From DASZTU01 sp035493835 (lineage in GTDB: Bacteria; Pseudomonadota; Alphaproteobacteria; Rhizobiales; Devosiaceae): a DNA stretch of 22,948 nt. A model generated the notes under the pieces. The model ran no database searches and was not told the origin of the DNA. It was given only the letters and a program-made list of their open reading frames with translations. The stretch lies in assembly GCA_035493835.1 (NCBI GenBank), contig DATJHO010000022.1, positions 1-22,948 on the forward strand, written 5' to 3'. The position numbers and the translations under genes were made by a program. Shown piece by piece: positions 1-7,219 of this stretch. How positions within the stretch are numbered: the first letter of the stretch is position 1; each line of letters begins with the position of its first letter.

Positions 1-49
1 AGCAACCGGGTCCGGTAGACCTTGTGCTCGATCCCAAGCCCCGATCGCG

Positions 50-111
50 TCGGCGAGGCTCTGTCTCACCAAAACGCGGGAACTACCCGCTCCGGGATGG
101 AGCCTCGCCGA
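50..111. repeat. Nested inverted repeat
   Basis: Positions 50-61 (TCGGCGAGGCTC) and 100-111 (GAGCCTCGCCGA) are a perfect 12-base inverted repeat. Inside them, 76-80 (GCGGG) and 86-90 (CCCGC) form a second small hairpin. As RNA this would fold into a two-tier stem. No T-run follows on either strand, so it is not an obvious terminator. It could be an intergenic repeat or a structured end of a transcript entering from the left. Confidence 0.5.
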
Positions 112-169
112 TGCCGCAAGTTGATCCGGGTCGCGCCGGAGATTTTCGCACGCCCCGAACCCCACCCGC

Positions 170-276
170 CGTCATCCCGGCGCACGCCGGGATCCATCTC
201 CGGGCCACATGCCGCACGTGGGGGGCAAAAACGCGTGGCGGCAAAAAGATGGATTCCGGCGTGCGCCGGAATGACG
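170..276. repeat. REP-like intergenic inverted repeat
   Basis: Arm 170-198 and arm 248-276 are 29 bases each and match as inverted repeats at 27 of 29 positions, separated by 49 bases. Each arm is itself palindromic (core CCCGGCGCACGCCGGG in the left arm, CCGGCGTGCGCCGG in the right). The pattern GTCATCCCGGCG...GGATCCA is a very common intergenic element in proteobacterial genomes, and its translation gives spurious peptides such as VIPAHAGIH. No second copy of this type is visible in the window. Confidence 0.8.
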
Positions 277-396
277 TTGGGGATGGGAATGACGGGCGGT
301 GAATGGCCCGCAGGGCCCCAGCCCAAAATTCCGGCTTTCACCCTAGCGAACCTGGGCCTTATGCTGGGCGCCATCCGGCCAACCAGCGATTGCATC

Positions 397-2055
397 ATGT
401 CCCAGCCCGTCTCCCGCCATCCGAACTTCCCCGTCCCCTATGGCACGCAGCTCCGCGCAAAGGGCTGGCGGCAGGAGGGCATCCTCCGGCTGCTCGAAAA
501 CGTGCTCTCCGTCGGCGAGGATCCGGAAAACCTCGTGATCTATGCCGCGCTCGGCAAGGCGGCGCGCAACTGGAAGAGCCATGACGCCATCGTCAGGGCG
601 CTAAAAACCATGGGCGAGGACGAAACCCTGGTGATCCAGTCCGGCAAGCCCATCGGGGTGCTCAAGACGCATGACAAGGCGCCGCTCGTCATCATGGCCA
701 ATTGCAACATCGTCGGCCAATGGGCGAAGGCCGAGGTGTTTTACGAACTGGAAAAAAAAGGGCTGATCGTCTGGGGCGGGCTCACGGCCGGGGCCTGGCA
801 ATATATCGGCAGCCAGGGCGTTATCCAGGGCACCTACGAAATTTTCATGCGCATCGCCGAGCAGCGCTTTGGCGGCGAATTGGCGGGGCGCTTCATCCTC
901 ACGGCGGGCCTCGGTGGCATGGGCGGCTCGCAGCCGCTGGCCGGACGCATGGCAGGCGCCGCAATTCTTTGCGTCGATATCGACCCGGAGCGGGCGCAAA
1001 AGCGCAAGGCCATCGGCTACCTCGAAGAGATCGCGCCTAACCTCGATGCTGCCCTCGCCATGATCGAAACCGCCGTGAAGGAAAAGCGCGCCACCTCCAT
1101 CGGCCTCGTCGGCAACGCGGCCGAGATCTATCCGGAGATCTTCCGGCGCGGCGTCATTCCCGATATCGTCACCGACCAGACCTCCGCCCATGACCTGATC
1201 TATGGCTATGTGCCAAAAGGCTTTTCGCTGGAGGAAGTGCGGGCGCTGCGCAAATCCGACCCGCAAAGGCTGATGGCGGCGAGCACGGCCTCGATCGTCG
1301 ATCACGTCAACGCCATGCTCGATTTCAAGCAGGCCGGCGCCGAGGTCTTCGACAACGGCAACCTCATCCGCACCCAGGCCAAAAATGGCGGCGTGCAGAA
1401 CGCCTTCGACATCAAGATCTTTACGGAAGCCTATCTCCGTCCCTTGTTCTCGCGCGCCATCGGCCCGTTCCGCTGGATGGCGCTGTCGGGCGAGGCGTCT
1501 GACATCGCCCGGATCGACGACCTGGTGCTGGAAATGTTCCCGCACAACAAGATCGTCACCAACTGGATCGCGCTGGCGCGCAAGCACGTCCCGTTCGAGG
1601 GGTTGCCGGCGCGGATCGCCTGGCTCGGCCATGGCGAGCGCACCGAACTGGCGCTGGCGGTCAACGACCTCGTCCGCAGGGGCCAGCTCAGCGCGCCCAT
1701 AGCGTTTTCGCGCGATCATCTCGATGCCGGCGCGATGGCCCATCCCAATATCATGACCGAGAATATGAGGGATGGCTCGGACGCCATCGCCGACTGGCCG
1801 CTGCTCGATGCAATGCTGCTCTCTTCCTCGATGGCTGACCTCGTGGTCGTCCATTCGGGCGGCGGTGGCTATGCCGGCTACATGACCTCGGCCGGCGTCA
1901 CCATGATCGCCGACGGTACCGACCTCGCCGACGAGCGGCTGAGGCACGCGCTCACCAACGACACCTCGCTCGGCGTCATGCGCTATGCCGATGCCGGCTA
2001 TGACGAGGCGATCGACGAGGCCGAGAAGAAGCAGGTGCCGTGGCTGGGGCTTTGA
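397..2055 (+). CDS. hutU: Urocanase-family protein (HutU-like), divergent active site
   Basis: The 552-residue protein aligns end to end with urocanate hydratase (about 555 residues), the NAD-dependent enzyme of histidine breakdown that converts urocanate to imidazolone propionate. Conserved blocks include QSGKPIGVLKTH, YIGSQGVIQGTYE, LTAGLGGMGGSQPLA, DQTSAHD, GPFRWMALSGE, RDHLD, MRDGSDAIADWPLL and GVMRYADAGY. Compared with the Pseudomonas putida enzyme as I remember it, key positions differ: catalytic Cys410 (in RICWVG) is Ala at residue 408 (RIAWLG); the N-terminal NAD-contact Gly-Gly (VYGGIG) is Ala-Ala (IYAALG); Tyr322 is Asn (FDNGN); the NAD-contact Glu is Asp (VDIDPER); and HHGGGVGMGFSQHSG is strongly changed (HSGGGGYAGYMTSAG). 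The family call is firm; urocanase activity is doubtful. ATG 397 is chosen by homology to the family's N-terminus; no good Shine-Dalgarno precedes it. It lies 91 bases upstream of uxaC on the same strand, and no other hut gene is adjacent. Confidence 0.85.
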   Translation: MSQPVSRHPNFPVPYGTQLRAKGWRQEGILRLLENVLSVGEDPENLVIYAALGKAARNWKSHDAIVRALKTMGEDETLVIQSGKPIGVLKTHDKAPLVIMANCNIVGQWAKAEVFYELEKKGLIVWGGLTAGAWQYIGSQGVIQGTYEIFMRIAEQRFGGELAGRFILTAGLGGMGGSQPLAGRMAGAAILCVDIDPERAQKRKAIGYLEEIAPNLDAALAMIETAVKEKRATSIGLVGNAAEIYPEIFRRGVIPDIVTDQTSAHDLIYGYVPKGFSLEEVRALRKSDPQRLMAASTASIVDHVNAMLDFKQAGAEVFDNGNLIRTQAKNGGVQNAFDIKIFTEAYLRPLFSRAIGPFRWMALSGEASDIARIDDLVLEMFPHNKIVTNWIALARKHVPFEGLPARIAWLGHGERTELALAVNDLVRRGQLSAPIAFSRDHLDAGAMAHPNIMTENMRDGSDAIADWPLLDAMLLSSSMADLVVVHSGGGGYAGYMTSAGVTMIADGTDLADERLRHALTNDTSLGVMRYADAGYDEAIDEAEKKQVPWLGL

Positions 2056-2146
2056 GGGGTAGCCTCCCGCACCGCCCCCGCCTTTAACCGGTTGACACAC
2101 AATCCCCTTTGTCCTCCGCTGTGCTAGCCTAAGAGGAGGAGAAAAA

Positions 2147-3544
2147 ATGCTGCACCCCGACAGATTGCTGCCGATCGAACCCGAGGCGCGCGGCCTCGCC
2201 CGCGAACTCTATGCCGATGTCGCCAAGCTGCCGATCCTGTCGCCGCACGGGCACACCGAGCCGCGGTGGTATGCCGAGAACGAGGCGTTTGCCGATCCGG
2301 TGTCGCTCTTTCTGAGGCCTGACCACTACATTTTTCGCATGCTGTTTTCGCAGGGGCTGTCGCTCGAGGAGTTGGGCATTCCCGACAAGCACGGGCACGT
2401 AAAAAATACCGACAACCGCCTGATCTGGCGGCTGCTGGCAAAGCACTGGTATCTCTTCCGCGCCACCCCCTCCCGTTTCTGGTTCGAGGATACGCTCGAA
2501 AACGTCTTCGGCATCTCCGAGCGTCTGTCGGAAAAGACCGCCGATGATCTCTACGACCGGATCGATGCGGCGCTGAAAACGCCCGAATTCCGCCCCCGCG
2601 CGCTCTATGAGCGCTTCAACATTGAGGCGATCTCGACGACGGACAGCGCCCTCGACCAGCTCGCCTATCATGACCAGGTCAGGGCTTCCGGCTGGAAGGG
2701 CAGGGTGCTGCCCGCCTACCGGCCCGATGCGGTCATCGATCCCGACCGGCCCGGCTTTGTCGAGCGGGTCGCCGAACTGGTCGATCTCGCCGGCACCACC
2801 ATGAGCTGGGAAGGCTATCTCGAAGCCCACCGCATCCGCCGCGATTATTTTATCGCGCGGGGCGCGACGTCCACCGATCACGGGCACCCAAGCGCCCGGA
2901 CTGCCAATTTCAGCAGCGGCGAGGCGGCGGCGCTGTTCGAGCGGGTCACTTCCGATGCTGTTTCTGCTGCTGACGCCGAGCTTTTCCGCGCGCAGATGCT
3001 GACCGAAATGGCGCGGATGAGCCTTGAGGACGGCCTCGTGATGCAGATCCATCCCGGCTCGTTCCGCAATCACAGCCCGACCCTGTTCGAGATCTATGGC
3101 CCCGACAAGGGCGCCGATATCCCGGCCCCCACCGATTATGTGCGGGCGCTGAAACCCTTGCTCGATGCGGTCGGCACCGATCCGCGGCTGACGCTGATCC
3201 TTTTCACCCTCGACGAGACGACTTATGCGCGCGAACTCGCCCCGCTCGCCGGCGTCTATCCGGCGCTGCGCCTTGGGCCACCCTGGTGGTTCTTCGATAG
3301 CCCTGAGGGCATGCGGCGCTGCCGCGAGGCGGTGATTGAAACGGCCGGCTTTTACAACACCGTCGGCTTCAACGACGATACCCGCGCCTATCTGTCGATC
3401 CCCGCCCGGCACGACATGGCCCGCCGCATCGATTGCGGCTATCTCGCCCGTCTCGTCGCCGACCATCGCCTCGATCTCGATGAGGCGCATGAGGTGGCGC
3501 ATGAGCTGGCCTATGGTTTGGCGAAGCGGGCATACAAGCTGTAG
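2147..3544 (+). CDS. uxaC: Uronate isomerase UxaC
   Basis: Uronate isomerase (EC 5.3.1.12) interconverts glucuronate and fructuronate, or galacturonate and tagaturonate, in the cytoplasm. It is the entry step of hexuronate use. The 465-residue length matches the family (about 470). Family hallmarks are visible: the metal-binding amidohydrolase-type motif SPHGH (His34, His36), TTDSALDQL (164-172), DHGH (244-247), HPG (302-304), GPPWWFFDSPEG (377-388) and GFNDDTRAYLSIPARHD (407-423). The start ATG has a strong purine-rich ribosome site, AAGAGGAGGAG, 6-16 bases upstream. The preceding 91-base gap has a TTGACA at 2092 but no well-spaced -10, so it may be co-transcribed with the urocanase-like gene or have its own promoter. 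Its pathway partners uxuB and kdgK lie about 14 kb downstream in this window. Confidence 0.96.
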   Translation: MLHPDRLLPIEPEARGLARELYADVAKLPILSPHGHTEPRWYAENEAFADPVSLFLRPDHYIFRMLFSQGLSLEELGIPDKHGHVKNTDNRLIWRLLAKHWYLFRATPSRFWFEDTLENVFGISERLSEKTADDLYDRIDAALKTPEFRPRALYERFNIEAISTTDSALDQLAYHDQVRASGWKGRVLPAYRPDAVIDPDRPGFVERVAELVDLAGTTMSWEGYLEAHRIRRDYFIARGATSTDHGHPSARTANFSSGEAAALFERVTSDAVSAADAELFRAQMLTEMARMSLEDGLVMQIHPGSFRNHSPTLFEIYGPDKGADIPAPTDYVRALKPLLDAVGTDPRLTLILFTLDETTYARELAPLAGVYPALRLGPPWWFFDSPEGMRRCREAVIETAGFYNTVGFNDDTRAYLSIPARHDMARRIDCGYLARLVADHRLDLDEAHEVAHELAYGLAKRAYKL

Positions 3545-3560
3545 CTGGGTCGCTCCCGGT

Positions 3561-3628
3561 CTCCCTCCTCCGTCCGCACCCCCGTTAAGGGGAGGACCGG
3601 GGAGGGGGACGGCTGGGGGAGAAGGAGG
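3561..3628. repeat. C-rich/G-rich intergenic inverted repeat
   Basis: Polypyrimidine left half (CTCCCTCCTCCGTCC) is followed by polypurine right half ending GGGGGACGGCTGGGGGAGAAGGAGG. Pairings include CCGTCC (3570-3575) with GGACGG (3607-3612), CCCC (3580-3583) with GGGG (3589-3592), and outer CCTCC with GGAGG. This resembles the CTCCC...GGGAG repeats scattered between genes in many Rhizobiales; relatives occur here at 11610-11632 and 19542-19669. It could fold at the 3' end of the uxaC transcript, but no T-run follows. Confidence 0.5.
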
Positions 3629-3827
3629 CCTCCAGATCGGAAGGAGGACGGCAAATGCGCAAAGCCGTCCCCCATTGCGCCGGGATTTTTCGGTCCCGCC
3701 GCAAACTCCAAATGCTTCCGATGGCGGGCTGCAAAAACGCCGAGTCGCGCCAACGCCATACCCTAGGACGGGGCGCGTCGCCTTGCATGACGCCCACCTT
3801 AACTCTTGGCAAGAAACGGCAATTTTG

Positions 3828-3862
3828 GAAAAAAGAAAGGCGCCCCTCGAGGGAGGGGCGCC
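3828..3862 (-). terminator. Rho-independent terminator of the marR-emrA-emrB operon
   Basis: GGCGCCCCTC (3839-3848) pairs perfectly with GAGGGGCGCC (3853-3862) across a 4-base loop. Read on the minus strand, the stem is followed at once by CTTTCTTTTTT (complement of 3828-3838), a classic T-tract. It sits 34 bases past the emrB stop codon. Confidence 0.88.
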
Positions 3863-3895
3863 CGACGGCCGAGTATGACTTTGGAGGTCAGAACG

Positions 3896-5473
3896 CTACT
3901 CGGCCATGGCGTGGGCGCGTTCCAGCGCCAATTCCTCAGGGGTCTTTTTCGGCGCGCTGCTCGCCTTCGCCTTCCCCTTGAACAACAGCACGATCGGTAC
4001 CGCCGCGATGCTCAGATACATCATCAACAAAAAGTCATCGACATAGGAGACCATGCCAGCCTGCAGCGACACATATTGGTCCATCAGCGACACGATCTCG
4101 CCGTTCCCCGTCAGCAGGCTCGGGATCTGGTTGATGACCGCTGGGGTTGTGGCCGTCAGGCGCTCGCCCAGCTCCAGATGGTTCACCTGCATCATGTTTG
4201 CAAGGACCGCCGTCACCATCGAGATGCCGACGCCCGAGCCCATGTTGCGTACCAGGGCAAAGAGCGCGGTGCCGTCGCCGCGATACTTGCTGTCAATCGT
4301 GGCGAAAGTGACGGTCGAAAGCGGCACGAACACGAAACCCATGCCAAAGCCCTGCACCAGGCCGCTGGTGACGATTGGCGTCGAGTCCATGTTGGGATTG
4401 AACCCGGCCATCATGTAGAACGAGTAGGCCATCAGCCCGAGCCCGAAGAGCACCAGCACGCGGGGATCGAACTTGCCCACCAGCCGGCCCACCAAAATCA
4501 TCGAGACCATCGTGCCGACGCCGCGCGGGGCCATGACGATGCCGGTGGTGATCACTGGATAGCCCATGAGATTCTGCAGCATCGGCGGCAGCAGCGCGAG
4601 GCCCGAAAACAGGGTGATGCCGATGATGAACATGAACACGAGGCCCATCGAGAAATTGCGGTCCTTGAAGATCTTCAGATCGACGAAAGGGTGCTTTGCG
4701 GTAGCGCAATGGACGATGAACACCCAGAAGCCGGTGATCACCAGGCCGAGCTCGATCCAGGTTTCGGCGGAATTGAACCAGTCATTGTCGGCGCCGCGGT
4801 CGAGCATCAGCTGCAGCGCGCCCACGCCGAGCGCCAGCATGCCGAAGCCGAAGAAGTCGAACGGCCGCTGCTTGAGCTCGGTTTTGGGCATGTAGAGCAG
4901 CAGCATGCTGACGCAAAGAACGCCGATCGGCAGATTGACCAGGAACACCCAACGCCAGTTGAGCGTCTCGGTCAGCCAGCCGCCGAGCGACGGCCCCACG
5001 ATCGGGCCGATCATGATGCCGGCGCCATAAATGGCCATCGCCTGGCCGATGCGTTCGCGCGGGTTGATGTTGAGGATCACCATCTGCGCGAGCGGGGCGA
5101 TGAAAGCGCCGCATATGCCCTGCACGAGCCGGAACAGCACCATCTCGTCAAGGCTGGTGGCTACGCCGCAGAGCAGGGACGCGACCGTGAAGCCGACAAC
5201 CGAAATGACGAAAAGGCGCTTCTGCCCGATCTGGTCGGAAAGCCAGCCAGTGACCGGGGTCGCGATGGCGGCGGCCACGATATAGGAAGTCAGCACCCAG
5301 GTGATTTCGTTCTGGGCCGCGCCAAGCGAGGCCGACATGTTCGGCAGCGCGACGTTGGCGATCGTCGTGTCGAGCACCTGCATGACGGTGCCGAGCATCA
5401 CCGCCACTGTCAGCATGGCGCGGTTCTTGACGATGATTGCGGGCGCGGAAAGGGTTTGCGGTGCCTTGGCCAT
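3896..5473 (-). CDS. emrB: EmrB/QacA-type MFS multidrug efflux pump (DHA2, 14 TM)
   Basis: A 525-residue inner-membrane proton-drug antiporter of the DHA2 (14-helix) class. Seen in the sequence: the family motif LDTTIANVALP (residues 34-44, with the helix-1 acidic residue Asp35), motif A GWLSDQIGQKR (76-86), the antiporter motif C GAGIMIGPIVGPSLGG (about 150-165), and hydrophobic helices along the whole length. It is the last gene of a minus-strand operon marR-emrA-emrB, 57 bases after emrA, and has a good ribosome site (GGAGG) before ATG 5473. With EmrA and an outer-membrane TolC channel encoded elsewhere, it would expel hydrophobic toxic compounds. The true substrate cannot be read from sequence. 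The gene ends just before a strong terminator. Confidence 0.95.
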   Translation of the reverse strand: MAKAPQTLSAPAIIVKNRAMLTVAVMLGTVMQVLDTTIANVALPNMSASLGAAQNEITWVLTSYIVAAAIATPVTGWLSDQIGQKRLFVISVVGFTVASLLCGVATSLDEMVLFRLVQGICGAFIAPLAQMVILNINPRERIGQAMAIYGAGIMIGPIVGPSLGGWLTETLNWRWVFLVNLPIGVLCVSMLLLYMPKTELKQRPFDFFGFGMLALGVGALQLMLDRGADNDWFNSAETWIELGLVITGFWVFIVHCATAKHPFVDLKIFKDRNFSMGLVFMFIIGITLFSGLALLPPMLQNLMGYPVITTGIVMAPRGVGTMVSMILVGRLVGKFDPRVLVLFGLGLMAYSFYMMAGFNPNMDSTPIVTSGLVQGFGMGFVFVPLSTVTFATIDSKYRGDGTALFALVRNMGSGVGISMVTAVLANMMQVNHLELGERLTATTPAVINQIPSLLTGNGEIVSLMDQYVSLQAGMVSYVDDFLLMMYLSIAAVPIVLLFKGKAKASSAPKKTPEELALERAHAMAE

Positions 5474-5500
5474 TGTGGCCTCCGATCCGAAAGAGAGTGG

Positions 5501-5520
5501 GGCGCGGCGGACGCCGCGCC
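5501..5520. repeat. Perfect GC palindrome between emrA and emrB
   Basis: GGCGCGGCG (5501-5509) and CGCCGCGCC (5512-5520) are perfect inverted arms separated by two bases; as RNA this is an 8-base stem with a 4-base loop. It lies in the 57-base emrA-emrB gap on the minus-strand transcript, just after the emrA stop and before the emrB ribosome site. No T-run follows, so it is more likely an mRNA processing or stability hairpin than a terminator. Confidence 0.55.
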
Positions 5521-5530
5521 ATGGATGCGA

Positions 5531-6694
5531 TCAGCGGTTCAGCATCTGGTCGAGTACGGTCTTGCCGGTATCGACGGTGGCCTCGGCGCTCATGCCGCTA
5601 CGCAGCGGCTGCTCTGGATTGGGCGTGACCTGGATACGGACCGGCACGCGCTGCACCACCTTCACCCAGTTGCCGGTGGCGTTCTGCGGCGGGATCAGCG
5701 AGAACTCGGCGCCTGTCGCTGCCCCCAGGCTCTCGACCGTGCCGTGCAGCTTGGTGCCCGGATAGCTGTCGATCACCACTTCGGCCGGCTGGCCGACCTT
5801 GATGGAGCCGAGCTGCGTTTCCTTGAAATTGGCTTCGATCCAGCTGTCATCGGTCTCGACGAGGCTGACGATGGTGGTGCCGGGCCCCACGTATTGGCCG
5901 ACATTGAATATCGGGATTTGGCTGATCACGCCCGCTGCCGGCGCCACGACCGTGGCGTTCTGCAGGTTCAGCTTTGCGCTGTCGACGGCGGCCAGCGCCG
6001 CCTTCACCGTCGGATGATCGTCGGTCTTGATGTTCAGGTTGCCGTCGAGCGCGGCCAAGGCGCCCTGCACGGCCTGCTTGTCGAGATCGACGTTCTGCTG
6101 CGCCGTCTGCACGGCGAGTGCGCCCTGATCGACCGTGGTCTGCGAGGCAACGCCCTTGGACAGCAAATCGAGGTTGCGCTGCTGCGTCCGCTGCTGAATG
6201 ACCAGCGTCTGCTGGTCCGTGTCGAGCTTGGCCACCGCCGTCTGGTAGTTGACGCGGAGCTGTTCAACATTGAGCCGCGCCGAGGCGAGTTGCGCGTTGG
6301 CCTGCTCGAGCGCGATCTGGAACGGCTGCGGATCGAGCTTGAACAGCTCCTGTCCGGCCTTGACGTACTGGTTTTCCTTGACCGGGATCTCAATCACCCG
6401 CCCAGCCACCTCAGGCGAAATCGAAACGATCGGCTGCGTCACATAAGCGTTGTCGGTATCCTGGTAGCGCCCGCCGTTCAGGTAGAAATAGCCGCCCGCC
6501 ACGACCAGCACCAACGGCACCACGATCATCAGCACCAGGCGCCGGGAGCCCTTCTTCTTTGGCTCGGGTTCGGGTGCCGCTGCCACCGGCGCGGGCGCCG
6601 GGCTCGGCTGCGCGGGCTTGGGGGCTTCGGCTGTCGCCGGCATTCTGACGACTTCGGCTTCGCCCTTGCCGGGCGGGGTCACTCGCGCATTCAT
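5531..6694 (-). CDS. emrA: EmrA/HlyD-type membrane fusion protein
   Basis: Periplasmic adaptor of 387 residues that links the EmrB inner-membrane pump to an outer-membrane channel. A Pro/Ala-rich cytoplasmic tail (about 1-45) and a basic KKKGSRR stretch lead into one membrane anchor (about 53-71). Then come the HlyD-family signature DTDNAYVTQPIVSISPEVAG, the lipoyl half-domain VKENQYVKAGQELFKLDP, a Gln/Ala-rich coiled-coil hairpin (about 125-225), the second lipoyl half VVAPAAGVISQIPIFNVGQYV, and the beta-barrel part WIEANFKETQLGSIKVGQPAEVVIDSYPG. ATG 6694 overlaps the marR stop by four bases (ATGA), a sign of translational coupling. It is followed by emrB. Confidence 0.95.
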   Translation of the reverse strand: MNARVTPPGKGEAEVVRMPATAEAPKPAQPSPAPAPVAAAPEPEPKKKGSRRLVLMIVVPLVLVVAGGYFYLNGGRYQDTDNAYVTQPIVSISPEVAGRVIEIPVKENQYVKAGQELFKLDPQPFQIALEQANAQLASARLNVEQLRVNYQTAVAKLDTDQQTLVIQQRTQQRNLDLLSKGVASQTTVDQGALAVQTAQQNVDLDKQAVQGALAALDGNLNIKTDDHPTVKAALAAVDSAKLNLQNATVVAPAAGVISQIPIFNVGQYVGPGTTIVSLVETDDSWIEANFKETQLGSIKVGQPAEVVIDSYPGTKLHGTVESLGAATGAEFSLIPPQNATGNWVKVVQRVPVRIQVTPNPEQPLRSGMSAEATVDTGKTVLDQMLNR

Positions 6695-7149
6695 ACCAAT
6701 TCATCCCTATTATTTGTGGCTCGAAGGCCAGAAAGGTTCGCGCTCATCTGGTTCAGCACGCGCAGTGTCGTGGCTCGGTCGGTCTCGGAAACACCGACGA
6801 ATGCTTCCTCGTAGAGCTCGGTGACCAAGAGTTTCATCTCACTGACCAGCGCCAGCGCCTTGTCGGTGATCATGACGATCTTGGCGCGGTTGTCGTTCGG
6901 AGCCGGCACTCGCTGGACCAGCCCCTTCGCTTCCAGCCGCTCGACAACGCCGCTCAGCGTCATCGGGTCGGTTTCGGTCAACCCGGCAAGCGTCACCTGG
7001 GACAGCCCATCCGCCTGCGACAGCTGCGAGATGACGCGCCATTGCGGAAGCGTCAGATCGTGCCGCTGCGCTTCGGTATCGAAACGCCGCCGCAGCTGCC
7101 GGGCTACGTCGTGAATCATGTAACCGAAAGTTTTGTGGTCGGGTTTCAT
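6691..7149 (-). CDS. MarR-family transcriptional regulator of the efflux operon
   Basis: A 152-residue winged-helix dimer of the MarR family. Visible features: N-terminal dimerisation helix (MIHDVARQLRRRFDTEAQ), helix LTLPQWRVISQLSQADGLSQ, recognition helix region TDPMTLSGVVERLEAKGLVQR and the wing VPAPNDNRAKIVMITDKA, where the conserved Asp-Asn-Arg matches the DxRxK-type wing motif. It is first in the operon, overlapping emrA by 4 bases, so it most likely represses itself and the pump until a ligand (a phenolic or other drug-like compound) releases it. A perfect palindrome at 7176-7188, over the predicted transcription start, is the best operator candidate. The ligand is unknown. Confidence 0.93.
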   Translation of the reverse strand: MKPDHKTFGYMIHDVARQLRRRFDTEAQRHDLTLPQWRVISQLSQADGLSQVTLAGLTETDPMTLSGVVERLEAKGLVQRVPAPNDNRAKIVMITDKALALVSEMKLLVTELYEEAFVGVSETDRATTLRVLNQMSANLSGLRATNNRDELV

Positions 7150-7175
7150 CGGGAGCGGGTCACATCGCTATGCGT

Positions 7176-7188
7176 GCTTATGATAAGC
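7176..7188. promoter_or_regulatory. Candidate MarR operator palindrome
   Basis: GCTTATGATAAGC is a perfect 6+1+6 palindrome 27-39 bases upstream of the marR start codon. It lies just downstream of the predicted -10 box and covers the expected transcription start (about 7185). That placement fits autorepression by MarR. MarR sites are typically short AT-centred palindromes of this size; the assignment is inference. Confidence 0.55.
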
Positions 7189-7191
7189 CCA

Positions 7192-7219
7192 CATATAATA
7201 AGTACCCTTCGCGTATCAA
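7192..7219 (-). promoter_or_regulatory. Predicted promoter of marR-emrA-emrB
   Basis: On the minus strand TTGATA (complement of 7214-7219) is followed after 16 bases by TATATG (complement of 7192-7197), a reasonable sigma-70 pair. Neighbouring registers (TTATAT, TATTAT) in the same AT-rich patch are alternatives for the -10. The region is clearly more AT-rich than its surroundings. Confidence 0.5.

Larger units (their letters stand above)
1..396. other. Intergenic region with two inverted-repeat elements, no supported gene
   Basis: No reading frame here looks like a real protein. The frame leading into the urocanase-like gene is open back to position 22, but its extra 125 residues are low-complexity translation of palindromic DNA (it contains the peptide VIPAHAGIH on one strand, a typical by-product of a widespread intergenic repeat). 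The stretch holds a nested inverted repeat (50-111) and a long REP-like inverted repeat (170-276). About 120 bases between the second repeat and the start codon at 397 remain for a promoter or leader; I could not pick out a convincing -35/-10 pair. Confidence 0.7.
3545..3895. other. Intergenic region between convergent uxaC and emrB
   Basis: No supported gene. It contains a G-rich/C-rich repeat (3561-3628), a small hairpin with 7-base arms GGACGGC/GCCGTCC (3646-3652 and 3664-3670), about 150 bases with nothing I recognise, and the terminator of the minus-strand efflux operon (3828-3862). Short open frames here read through the repeats and have no credible composition or ribosome site. Confidence 0.7.

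Noticed and set aside
22..396. N-terminal extension of 125 residues on the urocanase-like protein
   Set aside because: It is translation of palindromic intergenic repeats, with no family similarity; homology begins at the ATG at 397.
601..2100. A 499-residue open frame on the minus strand
   Set aside because: Antisense shadow of the urocanase-like gene; composition is unnatural and no motif is visible.
2092..2130. A promoter for uxaC starting with TTGACA at 2092
   Set aside because: The -35 is perfect, but the best -10-like hexamers lie about 21 or 27 bases further, outside usable spacing, so I do not list it as a feature.
2129..3502. A 457-residue open frame on the minus strand
   Set aside because: Antisense shadow of uxaC, whose motifs are unambiguous.
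3806..6814. A 1002-residue open frame on the plus strand
   Set aside because: It runs antisense to emrA and emrB, is rich in His, Arg, Asp and Glu as expected for a shadow of high-GC genes, and has no ribosome site or domain.
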